Source: Streptomyces cynarae
GTDB taxonomy: Bacteria; Actinomycetota; Actinomycetes; Streptomycetales; Streptomycetaceae
Direction: 5' to 3'
Assembly: GCF_025642135.1 (NCBI RefSeq)
Contig: NZ_CP106793.1
Location: 372,001 to 436,000, forward strand
DNA: 64,000 nt
The stretch's first letter is position 1. Each line of letters starts with the position of its first letter. Positions 41,482 to 51,000 of this stretch are shown piece after piece. Both the position numbers and the translations under genes were made by a program. A model generated the notes under the pieces. It did no database searches. It saw only the letters and a program-made list of their open reading frames with translations, and was not told the DNA's origin.

Positions 41482-43482
41482 TCATACTCGCTGGTCAGTT
41501 CTTTCTCGTAGAACGGTGCCGCCCGGTAGGGCATGCCCCCCGTCGGGAACTGCTCGGTCCCGGCTACTGGCCGTGGCAACGTCTCCGCAGGGTGCCTTTG
41601 ACGACGACATGGATGCCGGCCCCTGCTCGCCCCAGGAACGGGTCGGCTTGCCCTGGTCGAGGAACCTCTCCCCCGCCTGCTCCACTGCGTAGGCGGCCAC
41701 AAGCCGGTTCCAGCTGTACCGACCCGGGCCGATCTCCGCGACGAGGTGCGCTCGGGTGAGGCGCGACAAGGCCTGGCGGACCCGGCGCTCGGGCCGTCCG
41801 GCCAGGTCCGCAACCTGCGATGCCGCGAACATGGGGTCTGGGCAGGCGCTCAGGTCGCGGAAGAGCGCGGCTGTTTCCGTGTCGAGCAGGCGGTACGAGC
41901 GGGTGATGGACTCGCGGACGTCGAGGGTCTGGTCCTCGTCGCTCGCGAAGGCGTCCAGAGTGCTGTGCTCCGGTGCCTCGTACTCGTCGGCCAGGCTCGC
42001 CAGACGCAGCTGGGGTCGATACGCCGCGCGGGCGGCGACGTTGGCCAGGGCCAAGGGGAGCTGCCCGGCCAGCCGGATGATGCGGTCGACGGCCTCTGGT
42101 TCAGCTGCTGTCCTCGCTGCGCCGAGTCGGCGCGCGAGGAGGCTGCGTGCGTCCGTCTGGCTCAGGGGCATGAGTGTCAGGGGAAGTGCCTGGTAGGCAG
42201 CGACGAGCGCATGCAGTTGCATGCGGCTGGTGACAAGGACCATGGAGCCGGGGCCTCCGGGGAGGAGATGCTTTATCTGGTCCGTGTTCCATGCGTTGTC
42301 GAGCAGGACGAGGACTCGGCGGTTGGCCAGCAAGCCGCGGAACATGAGCCCGCGCGCCTGCGCGGTCTCGGGCATGTCCTCGACGGGGACCCCCAATGAC
42401 TGCAGGAAGTCCTCGAGCACCTGCGCGGGGTCCCGCGGCTCGGCCTCCGGTCCGGCTCCCTGCAGGTCTGCAAAGAGCTGGCCGTCCGGGAAGCGGTCAG
42501 CCAGACGGTGCGCGACGGTGGTGGCGAAAGCCGTCTTGCCGACGCCGGCCAGTCCGCCGACCGCGCAGATGGCCACGGAGGACGACGCCGCTGCATCGGC
42601 GGCCAAGCGCTCGACCTGCTCCTGCTCTCTCTCACGGCCGACGAGGCTCGGCAGGGCGGCCGGGAGCTGAGCCGGGACGTGCGGCGGGGGCGTCGCTGGC
42701 CCACCCTTCGGGCGGTCGGCGCTTTGCGGGAGCTGGAATCGCCCGGAGAGGATGCGCTCGTGCACTTGCTGCAGTTCCGGCGACGGGCTGACGCCGAGGC
42801 GCTGACGCAGCAGGTGACTGGTCGTGTGGTAGATCGTCAGCGCCTCGGACTGCCGGCCAGCGCCGTAGAGCGCAGTCATGAGGAGGCCGCATACGCGCTC
42901 TCGAAGCGGGTGCTCGGCAAGCAGAGCGGACAGTTCCGCGGCGGCCTCGGCGTAGTGCCCTCTCTCCACTTCGCAGGCGAGCTGCTCCTCCGCGCAGGCG
43001 AGGCGCATCTCGCCGAGGACGCTGCGCTGCTGTTCCGCGAACGGCCCCGGGACCCCAGCGAGGGCCACTCCTTTCCACATCTCGAGGCCCTCGGTCAGCA
43101 GGCTCGCCGCAGACTCCAGGTCGCCGGCGGTACGCGCCTCCCTCGCCCTTGCCGTCGTCTCCTTGAATCTGTTCAGGTCCAGAGCGTCCCGTTGGATGTG
43201 CAGCAGGTAGCCCCCGTCGACCAGGCTCACGGAGCTGTCACTCTGCTCCCCCAGTGCCTGCCTGAGCCTGTAAACGTACGTGCGCACGGAGCCCACGGCC
43301 GACGGTGGGGCCTCGTCGCCCCACACGTCCTCCACCAGTTTCGAGAGACTTACAGGCTTGCCGGCCCTGAGCAACAGCGAAGCGAGCACGGCGCACTGCC
43401 TCGGCTGACCAGCTCCGGCCTCGCTCCCCTGCCTGTGGAGCCGGACCGGGCCGAGCACTGAGAACTGGACACCTGCATGCAT
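41482..43482 (-). CDS. SARP-type regulator (AfsR/DnrI family) with NB-ARC ATPase domain
   Basis: 666 residues from ATG 43482. OmpR-like winged helix about 1-95 (FSVLGPVRLHRQGSE, LSKLVEDVWGDEAPP, VRTYVYRLRQALGE), BTAD helical repeats about 100-250, then an NB-ARC ATPase with P-loop GGLAGVGKTA (309-318), VLVLLDNAW and VLVTSRMQLHAL. AfsR continues with TPR repeats to about 990 residues; here the protein ends after the winged-helix part of NB-ARC with an unrelated low-complexity tail, so it may be truncated at the 3' end. Such regulators activate secondary metabolite clusters, but no such cluster is seen in the window. Confidence 0.88.
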   Translation of the reverse strand: MHAGVQFSVLGPVRLHRQGSEAGAGQPRQCAVLASLLLRAGKPVSLSKLVEDVWGDEAPPSAVGSVRTYVYRLRQALGEQSDSSVSLVDGGYLLHIQRDALDLNRFKETTARAREARTAGDLESAASLLTEGLEMWKGVALAGVPGPFAEQQRSVLGEMRLACAEEQLACEVERGHYAEAAAELSALLAEHPLRERVCGLLMTALYGAGRQSEALTIYHTTSHLLRQRLGVSPSPELQQVHERILSGRFQLPQSADRPKGGPATPPPHVPAQLPAALPSLVGREREQEQVERLAADAAASSSVAICAVGGLAGVGKTAFATTVAHRLADRFPDGQLFADLQGAGPEAEPRDPAQVLEDFLQSLGVPVEDMPETAQARGLMFRGLLANRRVLVLLDNAWNTDQIKHLLPGGPGSMVLVTSRMQLHALVAAYQALPLTLMPLSQTDARSLLARRLGAARTAAEPEAVDRIIRLAGQLPLALANVAARAAYRPQLRLASLADEYEAPEHSTLDAFASDEDQTLDVRESITRSYRLLDTETAALFRDLSACPDPMFAASQVADLAGRPERRVRQALSRLTRAHLVAEIGPGRYSWNRLVAAYAVEQAGERFLDQGKPTRSWGEQGPASMSSSKAPCGDVATASSRDRAVPDGGHALPGGTVLRERTDQRV

Positions 43483-43836
43483 AGTGCCTACCGCCCTGGA
43501 GATCCTTGTGAGACTTGACTGCTTGGCTGTCCGCAAGGGACCGCTCTCACCAAACGTACAGCAGATCAGCGAATTTTCAGGACCAAATAGTCCCGTCTTG
43601 CATGGAGGAGACCTGCCTCGTGTACCGGGGGCCGCCGCCGTTCTCGGTCGGCGGCTGGGGCCACTTGCGGACACAGAGCGTTCGGGCGAAGGCATTTTCC
43701 GGCCGTCACATCCCCGGCCGGGCCGCCTCCGCCGGCCGGGAGGACGGTGAAGTCCAGTCCGGTACAGAGACCGCGGACGCAATCGCCTGTGGCGCCACAC
43801 CAGGGCTTCTTGGCGCCGCCTCGCCCCAGACGACTC
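43483..43836. other. Intergenic, nothing recognised
   Basis: About 350 bp between the SARP start and the IS5-derived element; the AT-richer part at 43500-43600 may hold the SARP promoter. Confidence 0.4.
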
Positions 43837-44142
43837 AGAGGGCGTTTGAGGTCGGCTCGATCAGGGCCCATCCGGTGTCGGACAGGTCGCCGGGGTACGC
43901 CTTGCGCTTCGCTCACGGCGTAGCGTGATCATGGATGAGGCGGAGGGCTCGATTTCTGCCGTTCATCGGGTGATTCCACGGCAACTTCAGACCAGACGGA
44001 CTTCCGCGTAGGGAAGCGAACGAGACGGATGGCCGACCATCCGCCCGGGAGAGCGTCATCCGCCGCCTATGGAATGAAGGCACTCAAAGCAGGGCAGGAG
44101 CGAGAGCCGCAGATAGCGGCTTGACCTGCATAAACGCCCTCT
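43837..44142. mobile_element. Internally deleted IS5-type element, 306 bp
   Basis: Bounded by inverted repeats AGAGGGCGTTT (43837-43847) and AAACGCCCTCT (44132-44142). On the minus strand, KRKAYPGDLSDTGWALIEP is the N-terminal signature of an IS5-family transposase; after it the sequence runs directly into the distal repeat. All of the DDE domain is deleted, so this is a non-autonomous remnant. The last two bases overlap the TetR stop codon. Confidence 0.7.
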
Positions 44143-44812
44143 AAGCGTCCTCCCGTGCCCCGGCCGGCGGATCGCCGTCCTCGGCGAGCACGGCATAGGC
44201 CTTCACGTGGCCGATCGCCATGTCCAGGGCGATCCTCATGGGTTTGACGTCCTGGGCCGTCTGGGCAAGGAGGTAGCCGCCTTGAAGGGCGGCCATGAGG
44301 CTGGTGGCGAGCTCTCCGGGGTTCGCGTCCGCACGGAGGACTCCGGAGTCCTTCATCCGCTCGAGCCCGGCCTCGAGCAGACCCTCCCAGGTGTCGAAGT
44401 GCCGGGCGATCGCCTTACGCGCCTCTTCGTCCTGATCGGCCAGTTCGCTTGCAAGGGAGCCGAGCGGGCAGCCGTACGCTCCGTTTCGGAGCGCGTTGCG
44501 TTCGATCAGTGCGTCCCGCCAGCGCTCCAGCCCGCGGAGAGAGTTGAGCCGCTCCAGTTGCTGGTGCTGACGCTCGAGCAATTCCGCAGCCTGCAACGCG
44601 ACAACGTCCTGCACCAGCGCATCCTTGTCGGGGTAGTGACGGTAGAGCTGGGATTTGCTCGTTCCGCTGGCCGCCCTGATCTCGTCGAGGGTCGTGGAGG
44701 AGACGCCCTTGACGTACATCATGTCAGCGGCTGCCCTCAAAATGCGCTTTCGAGTCGCCCGCCCGCGCTCAGTCAGCCGGGAGTTGTTCTTGTCGCGCGC
44801 ATGTTCCGCCAC
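44141..44812 (-). CDS. TetR family regulator (paralog 2)
   Basis: 223 residues from GTG 44812, matching the start of the 22669 gene. HTH RKRILRAAADMMYVKG and GTSKSQLYRHYPDKDALVQD, ligand domain with GAYGCPLGSLASELADQDEE. It is highly similar to paralog 1 through most of its length. The stop codon lies at the edge of an IS5-derived element, so the last few residues (GAREDA) may have been changed by the insertion. The strong palindrome upstream suggests autoregulation and cross-regulation with paralog 1. Confidence 0.88.
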   Translation of the reverse strand: MAEHARDKNNSRLTERGRATRKRILRAAADMMYVKGVSSTTLDEIRAASGTSKSQLYRHYPDKDALVQDVVALQAAELLERQHQQLERLNSLRGLERWRDALIERNALRNGAYGCPLGSLASELADQDEEARKAIARHFDTWEGLLEAGLERMKDSGVLRADANPGELATSLMAALQGGYLLAQTAQDVKPMRIALDMAIGHVKAYAVLAEDGDPPAGAREDA

Positions 44813-44851
44813 ATTGGTCAAATTACCAGTGCGTACGCTAGCAGGAGTCGG

Positions 44852-44871
44852 AAGGGACCTCAAGGTCCTTT
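44852..44871. promoter_or_regulatory. TetR operator, paralog 2 (GGACCTCAAGGTCC core)
   Basis: AAGGGACCTCAAGGTCCTTT, a palindrome with one mismatch, 40 bp upstream of the TetR GTG on the minus strand. On that strand it reads GGACCTTGAGGTCC, identical in its core to the site at 22609-22628. Confidence 0.8.
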
Positions 44872-45652
44872 TTTGATACCCGGCCCTCCGGCGCTCGACC
44901 CACCCGATCCCGAGCCGTCGTCCCGGGCCTCCCGAAGCGGAGCCGGCCTGCTGGAGCCGCGCACTCGACCGGTGTGCTCGGCCCCGGGCCGGCTGCTATC
45001 AGAGACAATCCATGCCTCCGGCGCCGCCACCCATGAGGGCAGAATGGTCCCCGCTCCCTCCTCCGCCGCCAGGGGCACAGGATCGGCGGCAGCGAGGAGC
45101 TGCGGCGGGAGTGCTCTCCCCGCGTCGGGCCAGTGCGGGACGGGCCCTCTCACACACCGGCGGACGGCTTGATGCCCTGGGGCAGCAACGGCTCCGGCCG
45201 GTCCCACGGGCCGTTCGTCAGATCACCAGGTCCCACAAGGCGTGATCATCCACAAACAAGATCCACTTGCACAACAGGCCCTAGACCGGCGTAGGCGGCC
45301 AGGTGCCCTGCGATGGAGAAGCCGCTGCCTGCAGCACGGGCGGGGCTCCCGAGGGACCATGGGCGCGACACGGATGTCAGCAGGGTGCCTGCCGTCTCCG
45401 CGCACAGGACGTCCCGCCTCCGACGCCCTCCCGTCCGAGCCTGCTCCGCCGGATTTCGGACAGGGCCGCAAAGGGCGTAAGGAGTCCGCGGGCCGCGCAG
45501 CTAACCACTGTGGGCGCTGCACGGCCGCTGTCGCGGCGCCCCGAGCCGCAGCGCACGGTGCCGGCGGGACACGGCCAGGTCGATAGAGCGCGGGTCCATG
45601 CGTTCCGGCCCGTTGCATCCGGACGGCGGAATTAGCAGGAGGGCAACACGGC
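44872..45652. other. Long intergenic stretch, nothing recognised
   Basis: About 780 bp between divergent TetR and msrA genes. GC-rich open frames exist on both strands but none resembles a known protein. The msrA ribosome-binding site GCAGGAGGG is at the right end. Confidence 0.4.
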
Positions 45653-46153
45653 ATGGCACACCAGACGGCAATTCTGGCAGGCGGGTGCTTCTGGGGCATG
45701 CAGGAGCTGTTTCGGACCCTGGACGGCGTGGTCTCGACGCGTGTCGGCTATACGGGGGGCGAGACGGCGAACCCGACCTACCGCAACCACGGCAGCCATG
45801 CGGAGGCCATCGAGATCACCTACGACCCGGCGCGGACGGACTACCGGGCCCTCCTCGAGTTCTTCTTCCAGGTACATGACCCCACCACGCTGAACCGGCA
45901 GGGCAACGACGACGGCTTGAGTTACCGGTCGGCCATCTTCCATCTCGATGATGAGCAGCGGCGCGTCGCAGACGCCACGATCGCCGAGGTCGACGCCTCC
46001 GGCCTGTGGCCGGGGAAGGTCGTCACGGAGGTGACCCCCGCCGGCGCCTTCTGGGAGGCCGAGCCAGAGCACCAGGACTATCTGCAGCGCTATCCGTACG
46101 GGTACACCTGCCACCGCATCCGCCCGGAATGGCGGCTGCCCAAGGTCCCTTAA
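45653..46153 (+). CDS. msrA: Peptide-methionine (S)-S-oxide reductase MsrA
   Basis: 166 residues from ATG 45653. [20 protein letters not shown] (6-25) contains the catalytic Cys in GCFWG, followed by [31 protein letters not shown], and [20 protein letters not shown]. It reduces methionine-S-sulfoxide in proteins with electrons from thioredoxin, complementing the MsrB enzymes of this window. The C-terminal recycling cysteines are partly retained ([10 protein letters not shown]). A broken copy is at 38648. Monocistronic. Confidence 0.95.
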   Translation: MAHQTAILAGGCFWGMQELFRTLDGVVSTRVGYTGGETANPTYRNHGSHAEAIEITYDPARTDYRALLEFFFQVHDPTTLNRQGNDDGLSYRSAIFHLDDEQRRVADATIAEVDASGLWPGKVVTEVTPAGAFWEAEPEHQDYLQRYPYGYTCHRIRPEWRLPKVP

Positions 46154-46223
46154 GGCCGATGACGCGGGAGCCTCGACGGCGCGTCGCCTCGAGCGCCGGC
46201 AGGGTCTCGCCGCGCATCGAATC

Positions 46224-48188
46224 TCATGCGCGTCGGATGACCAGCACGGCCACGTCGTCGAGGTGGTCCACCGCGGCCACCGCGTCGAGTATCCGGTCTG
46301 CAGTCGCCTCGACGCCGAGCCGATCCTGGAGGGCTCGACCGGCCAGCGCTCCCGCTCGCTCCAGTCCGGCTTCCAGGGTCAGGCACGGCCCTTCGACCAC
46401 ACCATCGGTGACCATGACCAGCGCGGTGCCCTCTTCCAAAGTGAAGGTCTCCTCGGGGTACTCGGCGCCAGGCACGATTCCGAGGACCGGCCCGGCGGGA
46501 AGTGTGCGGATGGTGTGGCTGCCGTCGTCGCGTGCGTGGAGCAGTGGCACGTGGCCTGCGCTGGTGCCGATGACCTGTCCGTCATTCGGATCGAGGTGCA
46601 GCATGGTGCAGCTTGCGAAGCGTGGCGCGTCCATCGCGACAAGCAACTCGTTGGTACGCGTCAGCACCGTTCCCGGCTCCGGCTCGTGGGCGGCGATCGC
46701 GCGCATGGACGAGCGCACCTGGCCCATGAAAACCGCGGCATCGACGTCGTGTCCTTGAGCGTCGCCGATTTCGAGTGCGACCGCACCGTCGGGTAGGAAG
46801 AACGCGTCATACCAGTCTCCGCCGATATCCAGCCCATCCCGGCTGGGCTGATAGCGGGCGGCGATCTCCAGGCCTGGGAGGTGCTCCGGCAGCGTCGGGA
46901 GCATGCTCTGTTGGAGCGCCGTGGACAGCTCGACGTGGGCTTGTTGCAACCTGATGCGCCTCAGTGCCTGGCCTGCCAATTCGGCCAGAGCCGTCATGAA
47001 GGCGAGCTTCTCCGGGGACGGGGGCTTGTCACTGTCGTACGTCACCACCCAGGCCCCGAGCGGCCGGTCGCCCACCGGGCTGAGGGGGGTGATCGACAAG
47101 GCGGTGCCGGGGACAGGGCGCGGCAAGGGCAGACTGTCATCATGCAGCCAACGGCGAACAAGCTCCTCGTGGTTGGGGAAGAACTGCGCCTGACCGGTAC
47201 GGATCGCGCAGGGCAACGGCCGGTCCTCATCCAGCGACAGGCCGTGCAGAGCATCAGCCTCCCACGTGGGGATCCCGGCATCCGAGGAGACCCGCAAGCG
47301 CCCCTCGTCGACGACGGCGAAGAGGGCGCCGGTACCTCCGACGGCCGCGGCGAGCCGGGCCAGCACAACCTGCTGCAGTTCCTGCTCGGTGGCGGCGGTG
47401 AACAGGGCGGAGGAGAACGCGGTGATCCCGTCGGCACGCTCTCGCTCCGCGCTCACCTCGGCCAGCATCTCTTGGCGGTGCGCCTCCGACTGGGTGTCGT
47501 CACGGATCACCGCGAAGATTCGTTCGGGCCCGCCGTATCCCAACTGGATCCGGCGGGTCTGGCCTGCGAGGACACGCCAGCCATCGTCCTCGGTGAGGAA
47601 CCGCGACCTGATCCACGGGGACTGGGCGGCGGACGAGCGCACAAGCCGCTGCACGTCCTTCCGGTCATCGGGGTGCACTCGCTTGATCATCTTGGACAGG
47701 GGCACCGAACCCTGCGGGAAGAGCGTGGCCAGGGCGGGTGCGCCACCCAGCCACTCCATCTTGTGCTCATCCGAGGAACACATCCAGAGGCCGAGGCCGG
47801 CGGCCTTAGCCGCGAGCTGGAATGGGATCAGCAGACCGCCGAGGTCATGTTTCGCGTCCAACGAATGCACCCACACAAGGCGCTCGCCGCTCAGGGGATC
47901 CGTCACCGGTTGCGCCTCGACGAGGCAGACCACAGATGCGGTGCTCGTGCCGGGGAATTCCAGCACACGCATCGCAAGCATCATCGGCGTGGCCCCGTGC
48001 GTCAGCAGGCTCTCAGCCGAGATGCGCTGCTCCTCGGAGAGTAGATCAACAAAGTTATGACCTACGCACTGTTCCCACGGCCTGCCCAGTGCGGTGGCCA
48101 TCGCGTCGTTGAGGGAGCGGATGACACCGTCCAGGGTCAAAAGAGCGGACGGTGTAGCCTTCTGAAGAAGTTCATCCGAGGTGTCCAT
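46224..48188 (-). CDS. PAS-GAF-SpoIIE PP2C phosphatase
   Basis: 654 residues from ATG 48188 (GGGAGCGG upstream). N-terminal PAS (about 8-110, SALLTLDGVIRSLNDAMATA), a second PAS with PAC (about 120-240), GAF (about 255-415) and a SpoIIE PP2C domain (about 430-654) with LDIGGDWYDAFFLPDG, IGDAQGHDVDAAVFMG and a C-terminal DDVAVLVIRR. Unlike the other two phosphatases in the window it has no HATPase kinase domain. It probably dephosphorylates an anti-anti-sigma protein in response to a ligand or redox cue. Confidence 0.9.
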   Translation of the reverse strand: MDTSDELLQKATPSALLTLDGVIRSLNDAMATALGRPWEQCVGHNFVDLLSEEQRISAESLLTHGATPMMLAMRVLEFPGTSTASVVCLVEAQPVTDPLSGERLVWVHSLDAKHDLGGLLIPFQLAAKAAGLGLWMCSSDEHKMEWLGGAPALATLFPQGSVPLSKMIKRVHPDDRKDVQRLVRSSAAQSPWIRSRFLTEDDGWRVLAGQTRRIQLGYGGPERIFAVIRDDTQSEAHRQEMLAEVSAERERADGITAFSSALFTAATEQELQQVVLARLAAAVGGTGALFAVVDEGRLRVSSDAGIPTWEADALHGLSLDEDRPLPCAIRTGQAQFFPNHEELVRRWLHDDSLPLPRPVPGTALSITPLSPVGDRPLGAWVVTYDSDKPPSPEKLAFMTALAELAGQALRRIRLQQAHVELSTALQQSMLPTLPEHLPGLEIAARYQPSRDGLDIGGDWYDAFFLPDGAVALEIGDAQGHDVDAAVFMGQVRSSMRAIAAHEPEPGTVLTRTNELLVAMDAPRFASCTMLHLDPNDGQVIGTSAGHVPLLHARDDGSHTIRTLPAGPVLGIVPGAEYPEETFTLEEGTALVMVTDGVVEGPCLTLEAGLERAGALAGRALQDRLGVEATADRILDAVAAVDHLDDVAVLVIRRA

Positions 48189-48379
48189 TTGCCGCTCCCT
48201 GACCATCGTCGAGCGATATGACCTCGTCGTCCTGCAACAACAGTATCTGGCCCGCCGCGCCGGCGAGGACCTCGCAGCTCAGCACGACACCTGCGTCGGC
48301 GAGGCGAATGGGGGCAGGATGACGTACGGGCGTAGACCGACTGAAGTCGCTCGTTGATCGAGATGGATTCGCGCAGGCT

Positions 48380-48731
48380 GTTCGCAGCGGCGTGGGCGTG
48401 CTCGGTGTAGGCGCCGGCCTCTCGTGCGAGCTGCGTCACCGTCGACTCGACTGCGCCGTGCACGAGGACGCTCTGCCCCGCCGGAAAGCGGCCGTGCTCG
48501 AACAGCTCCTGCCGCGCGGTCAGGCCCGGCATCGGCAGGGCCGCGCCCACCGTATGGTCGACGTCGGCCGGCAGCGGCGCGAGGTTACGCGCCTCGATCG
48601 CCACATACTCCGCCAGGGTGCCGCCCCGAAGTCCGTCCTCGAGGGTTCAGCGCTGCCTGCGGCTCGGGCCGCTCCACCAGCGTAGTCCCGGCCGTTTCCG
48701 CGGCCTGGTCCGTCACCACAATCGCCTTCAT
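48380..48731 (-). pseudogene. MDR quinone reductase pseudogene (paralog D)
   Basis: It starts exactly like paralogs B and C (KAIVVTDQAAETAGTTLVER) but about 60 codons, including the PGHE segment, are missing; it resumes at TLAEYVAIEARNLAPLPADV and reaches VLVHGAVESTVTQLAREAGA, where the NADP motif HGAAGAVG is damaged. The C-terminal third is replaced by unrelated sequence. It is divergent from the SDR-MocR gene. Confidence 0.82.
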
Positions 48732-48941
48732 CCGGCGCCTCTGATCGATAGAGGTGGGGCGCGAGGGCGTCGAGGAACAAGTGCAACAGCGACATCTCGG
48801 TAAGACGACGCGAAGGATCGACGCTCATCCCATAGGTGCAGACGCAATCCGGTAGACCTTCTCGCTCGTCGGAGTCGCGTGATGTCCAACGGGGCGTGGG
48901 AGAGGCCATCCCACACAGCGCATTGAAAGGAACCCTCATGC

Positions 48942-50639
48942 ATGACAGCCGGGCTTGTTGGCAGGACCGCACTGATCACCGGCTCTGGCCCCGGAATTGG
49001 CGCAGCGATCGCGACGGGACTTGCCCGGGCCGGACTCGATGTCGTCCTTCTCGCCCGCTCCGCCGACCAACTCGACGAAACCGCCAAGACCATCAGAGCA
49101 AGTGCGTCGAGTGTTGAGGTTCGCATCGTGACCACCGATCTGACCAAGGACAACCAGCGCACCACGGCCATCGACGACCTTCTGTCCGGCGGCCAGGTCG
49201 ATGTTCCAATCAACAACGCGGCCACTGTCGAGCCCCTCGGCGCCCGCACCACGATCAGTCCAGCGCAGCTATGGCAGGCCTTCGAGAATGATTTGATACG
49301 AGCTGGACGAGGTGTTCGCCGTGCGCTGGCCGAAGCCGTGCGCGATGCTGTCCGCACCGGCCGCCTGGCCCCGGGGACCCGGCTGCCCTCCTCCCGTCGG
49401 CTCGCCGCCGACCTCGGACTTGCCCGCAACACCGTGGCTGACGCCTACGCCGACCTCGTCGCCGAGGGATGGCTTACCGCCCGCAGAGGCTCGGGCACAC
49501 TCGTGGCAGACAGGATGATCACTCGGCCGATCTTGGCGCGCTCGGCCGCCCAGCTGTCCGGTAACCCTTGCTACGACCTGATCCCAGGTAACCCCGACCT
49601 CACCGCCTTTCCTCGTGCAGCTTGGCTGAAGGCCACACGCCGCGCCCTGGCCGCGGCCCCCGACGACGCGTTCGGCTACGGCGACCCCCGCGGTCGGCCG
49701 GAGCTACGGGCCGCACTCGCAGACCATCTCGCTCGAGCCCGGGGCGTGTACGTGAGTCCGGAGCACATACTGATCTGTGCCGGCGTCTCCCACGGCCTGC
49801 AGATCCTGAGCGCCGTCCTGGCCGGGCGAGGGGCGAGGAACGTAGCCGTCGAGTCCTACGGCCCAGACAGGTACTGCGGCCTGCTGGGGGCTGCTGGGCT
49901 GAAGACCCTCCCGCTTCCCTTGGATACCCACGGGACCGACCCGGTGCCGCCCCTCGGCACCGAAGCGGTGCTACTCACACCGGCTCACCAGTTCCCTGTG
50001 GGCACGGCGCTGCAACGCGATCGCCGGACGGCCGTCGTGGACTGGGCCAGACGGACCGGCGGGCTGGTCCTGGAGGATGACTACGACGGTGAGTTCCGGT
50101 TCGATCGCCAGTCTGTCGGAGCGCTCCAAGGACTCGACCCGGACTGCGTGGTCTACCTGGGTACCGCCAGCCAGACCCTTGCCCCTGGCCTGCGGCTGGC
50201 CTGGATGGCGCTGCCTCCCACGCTCGCCGAGGAAGCCGTGGCGGCCAAGGGGCAGATCGACTCGTGCGAGGTATTCAGCCAGCTGACGATGGCGGAATTC
50301 ATCACCTCCGGGGCCTACAGCCGTCACATACGTGCTGCCCGTCGGCGCTACCGCGATCGACGAGACGCTCTCGTCACAGCCCTGGCCCAGCACGCCCCAA
50401 AGGTGCGCGTCATCGGGACAGCGGCTGGCCTGCACACCGTGCTCGGTTTGCCGCCCGGGACCGAGCAGCAGGTCCTTCAGTCGGCAACCCGGCACGGCCT
50501 CAAAGTGGCTGGCCTGTCCCGATACCGCCATGAACGGTCACTGAACGCCATGGCCGATGCCCTCGTCGTTGGATACGGGGTGCCCTCCGACGCTGCGTGG
50601 CCTCAAGCGCTCTCCGCACTCGTGCGGATCCTTTCCTGA
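48942..50639 (+). CDS. SDR-MocR in-frame fusion: SDR half-domain plus GntR/aminotransferase regulator
   Basis: 565 residues, one uninterrupted frame. Residues 1-117 are the front half of an SDR: ALITGSGPGIGAAIATGLAR, the NAD(P) motif, and up to INNAATVEPLGARTTISPAQ; the catalytic Tyr/Lys half is missing. From about residue 125 it is a MocR regulator: GntR winged helix (VRTGRLAPGTRLPSSRRLAA, RNTVADAYADLVAEGWLTAR), then an aminotransferase-like domain (VLLTPAHQFPVGTALQRDRR, LVLEDDYDGEFRFDRQ). The PLP-lysine site reads GTASQTLAPG: Gln replaces the Lys seen in the 55614 paralog (GSVSKSLAPG). A pure PLP response is thus unlikely. ATG 48942 follows GAAAGGAA. Confidence 0.85.
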   Translation: MTAGLVGRTALITGSGPGIGAAIATGLARAGLDVVLLARSADQLDETAKTIRASASSVEVRIVTTDLTKDNQRTTAIDDLLSGGQVDVPINNAATVEPLGARTTISPAQLWQAFENDLIRAGRGVRRALAEAVRDAVRTGRLAPGTRLPSSRRLAADLGLARNTVADAYADLVAEGWLTARRGSGTLVADRMITRPILARSAAQLSGNPCYDLIPGNPDLTAFPRAAWLKATRRALAAAPDDAFGYGDPRGRPELRAALADHLARARGVYVSPEHILICAGVSHGLQILSAVLAGRGARNVAVESYGPDRYCGLLGAAGLKTLPLPLDTHGTDPVPPLGTEAVLLTPAHQFPVGTALQRDRRTAVVDWARRTGGLVLEDDYDGEFRFDRQSVGALQGLDPDCVVYLGTASQTLAPGLRLAWMALPPTLAEEAVAAKGQIDSCEVFSQLTMAEFITSGAYSRHIRAARRRYRDRRDALVTALAQHAPKVRVIGTAAGLHTVLGLPPGTEQQVLQSATRHGLKVAGLSRYRHERSLNAMADALVVGYGVPSDAAWPQALSALVRILS

Positions 50640-50692
50640 CGCGCCCAAGTAGCCGGGCACCCGAACTGATCTCTTTGCGGGTACGCCGTCAC

Positions 50693-50992
50693 CTCACGCC
50701 TGCCTGGACTGCACCGTCAAGAAGGCAGGCGCGGATTCATGACACGCAGAACACGCGGATGGCCCTGGCGGCGGTGGAATGGACGTGCCTGCACCGCCCC
50801 GACGTCGTGGACGCGTTCATCGACGCGCTCTTCGCGGCCCACTTGGCGCCGGGCGAGGACCTGTGCGACCGAGTCACGGTGGAGCGTCACGCCGCCGGGG
50901 CGGGCATCGATCCCGACGCCCTGGACAGGGCGTTCGCGGACGGCAGCGCTCTGCGGGACCTGCACCGGGTGGAGGCGCCGGGTGCCGAGTAA
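50693..50992 (+). pseudogene. DsbA/FrnE-like oxidoreductase fragment
   Basis: NTRMALAAVEWTCLHRPDVV and DAFIDALFAAHLAPGEDLCD resemble the helical insertion domain of DsbA-family proteins (NT-x-x-A-x-x-x-EWA, ALF-x-AHF). The thioredoxin-fold N-terminus with the CxxC and the C-terminal cis-Pro part are absent. No start codon with a ribosome-binding site is evident. Confidence 0.45.
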
Positions 50993-51000
50993 GGGGTCCG

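Noticed and set aside
41482..43482. SARP gene as evidence for a biosynthetic cluster
   Set aside because: No polyketide synthase, peptide synthetase, terpene or lanthipeptide genes are present in the window; a single P450 is not enough.
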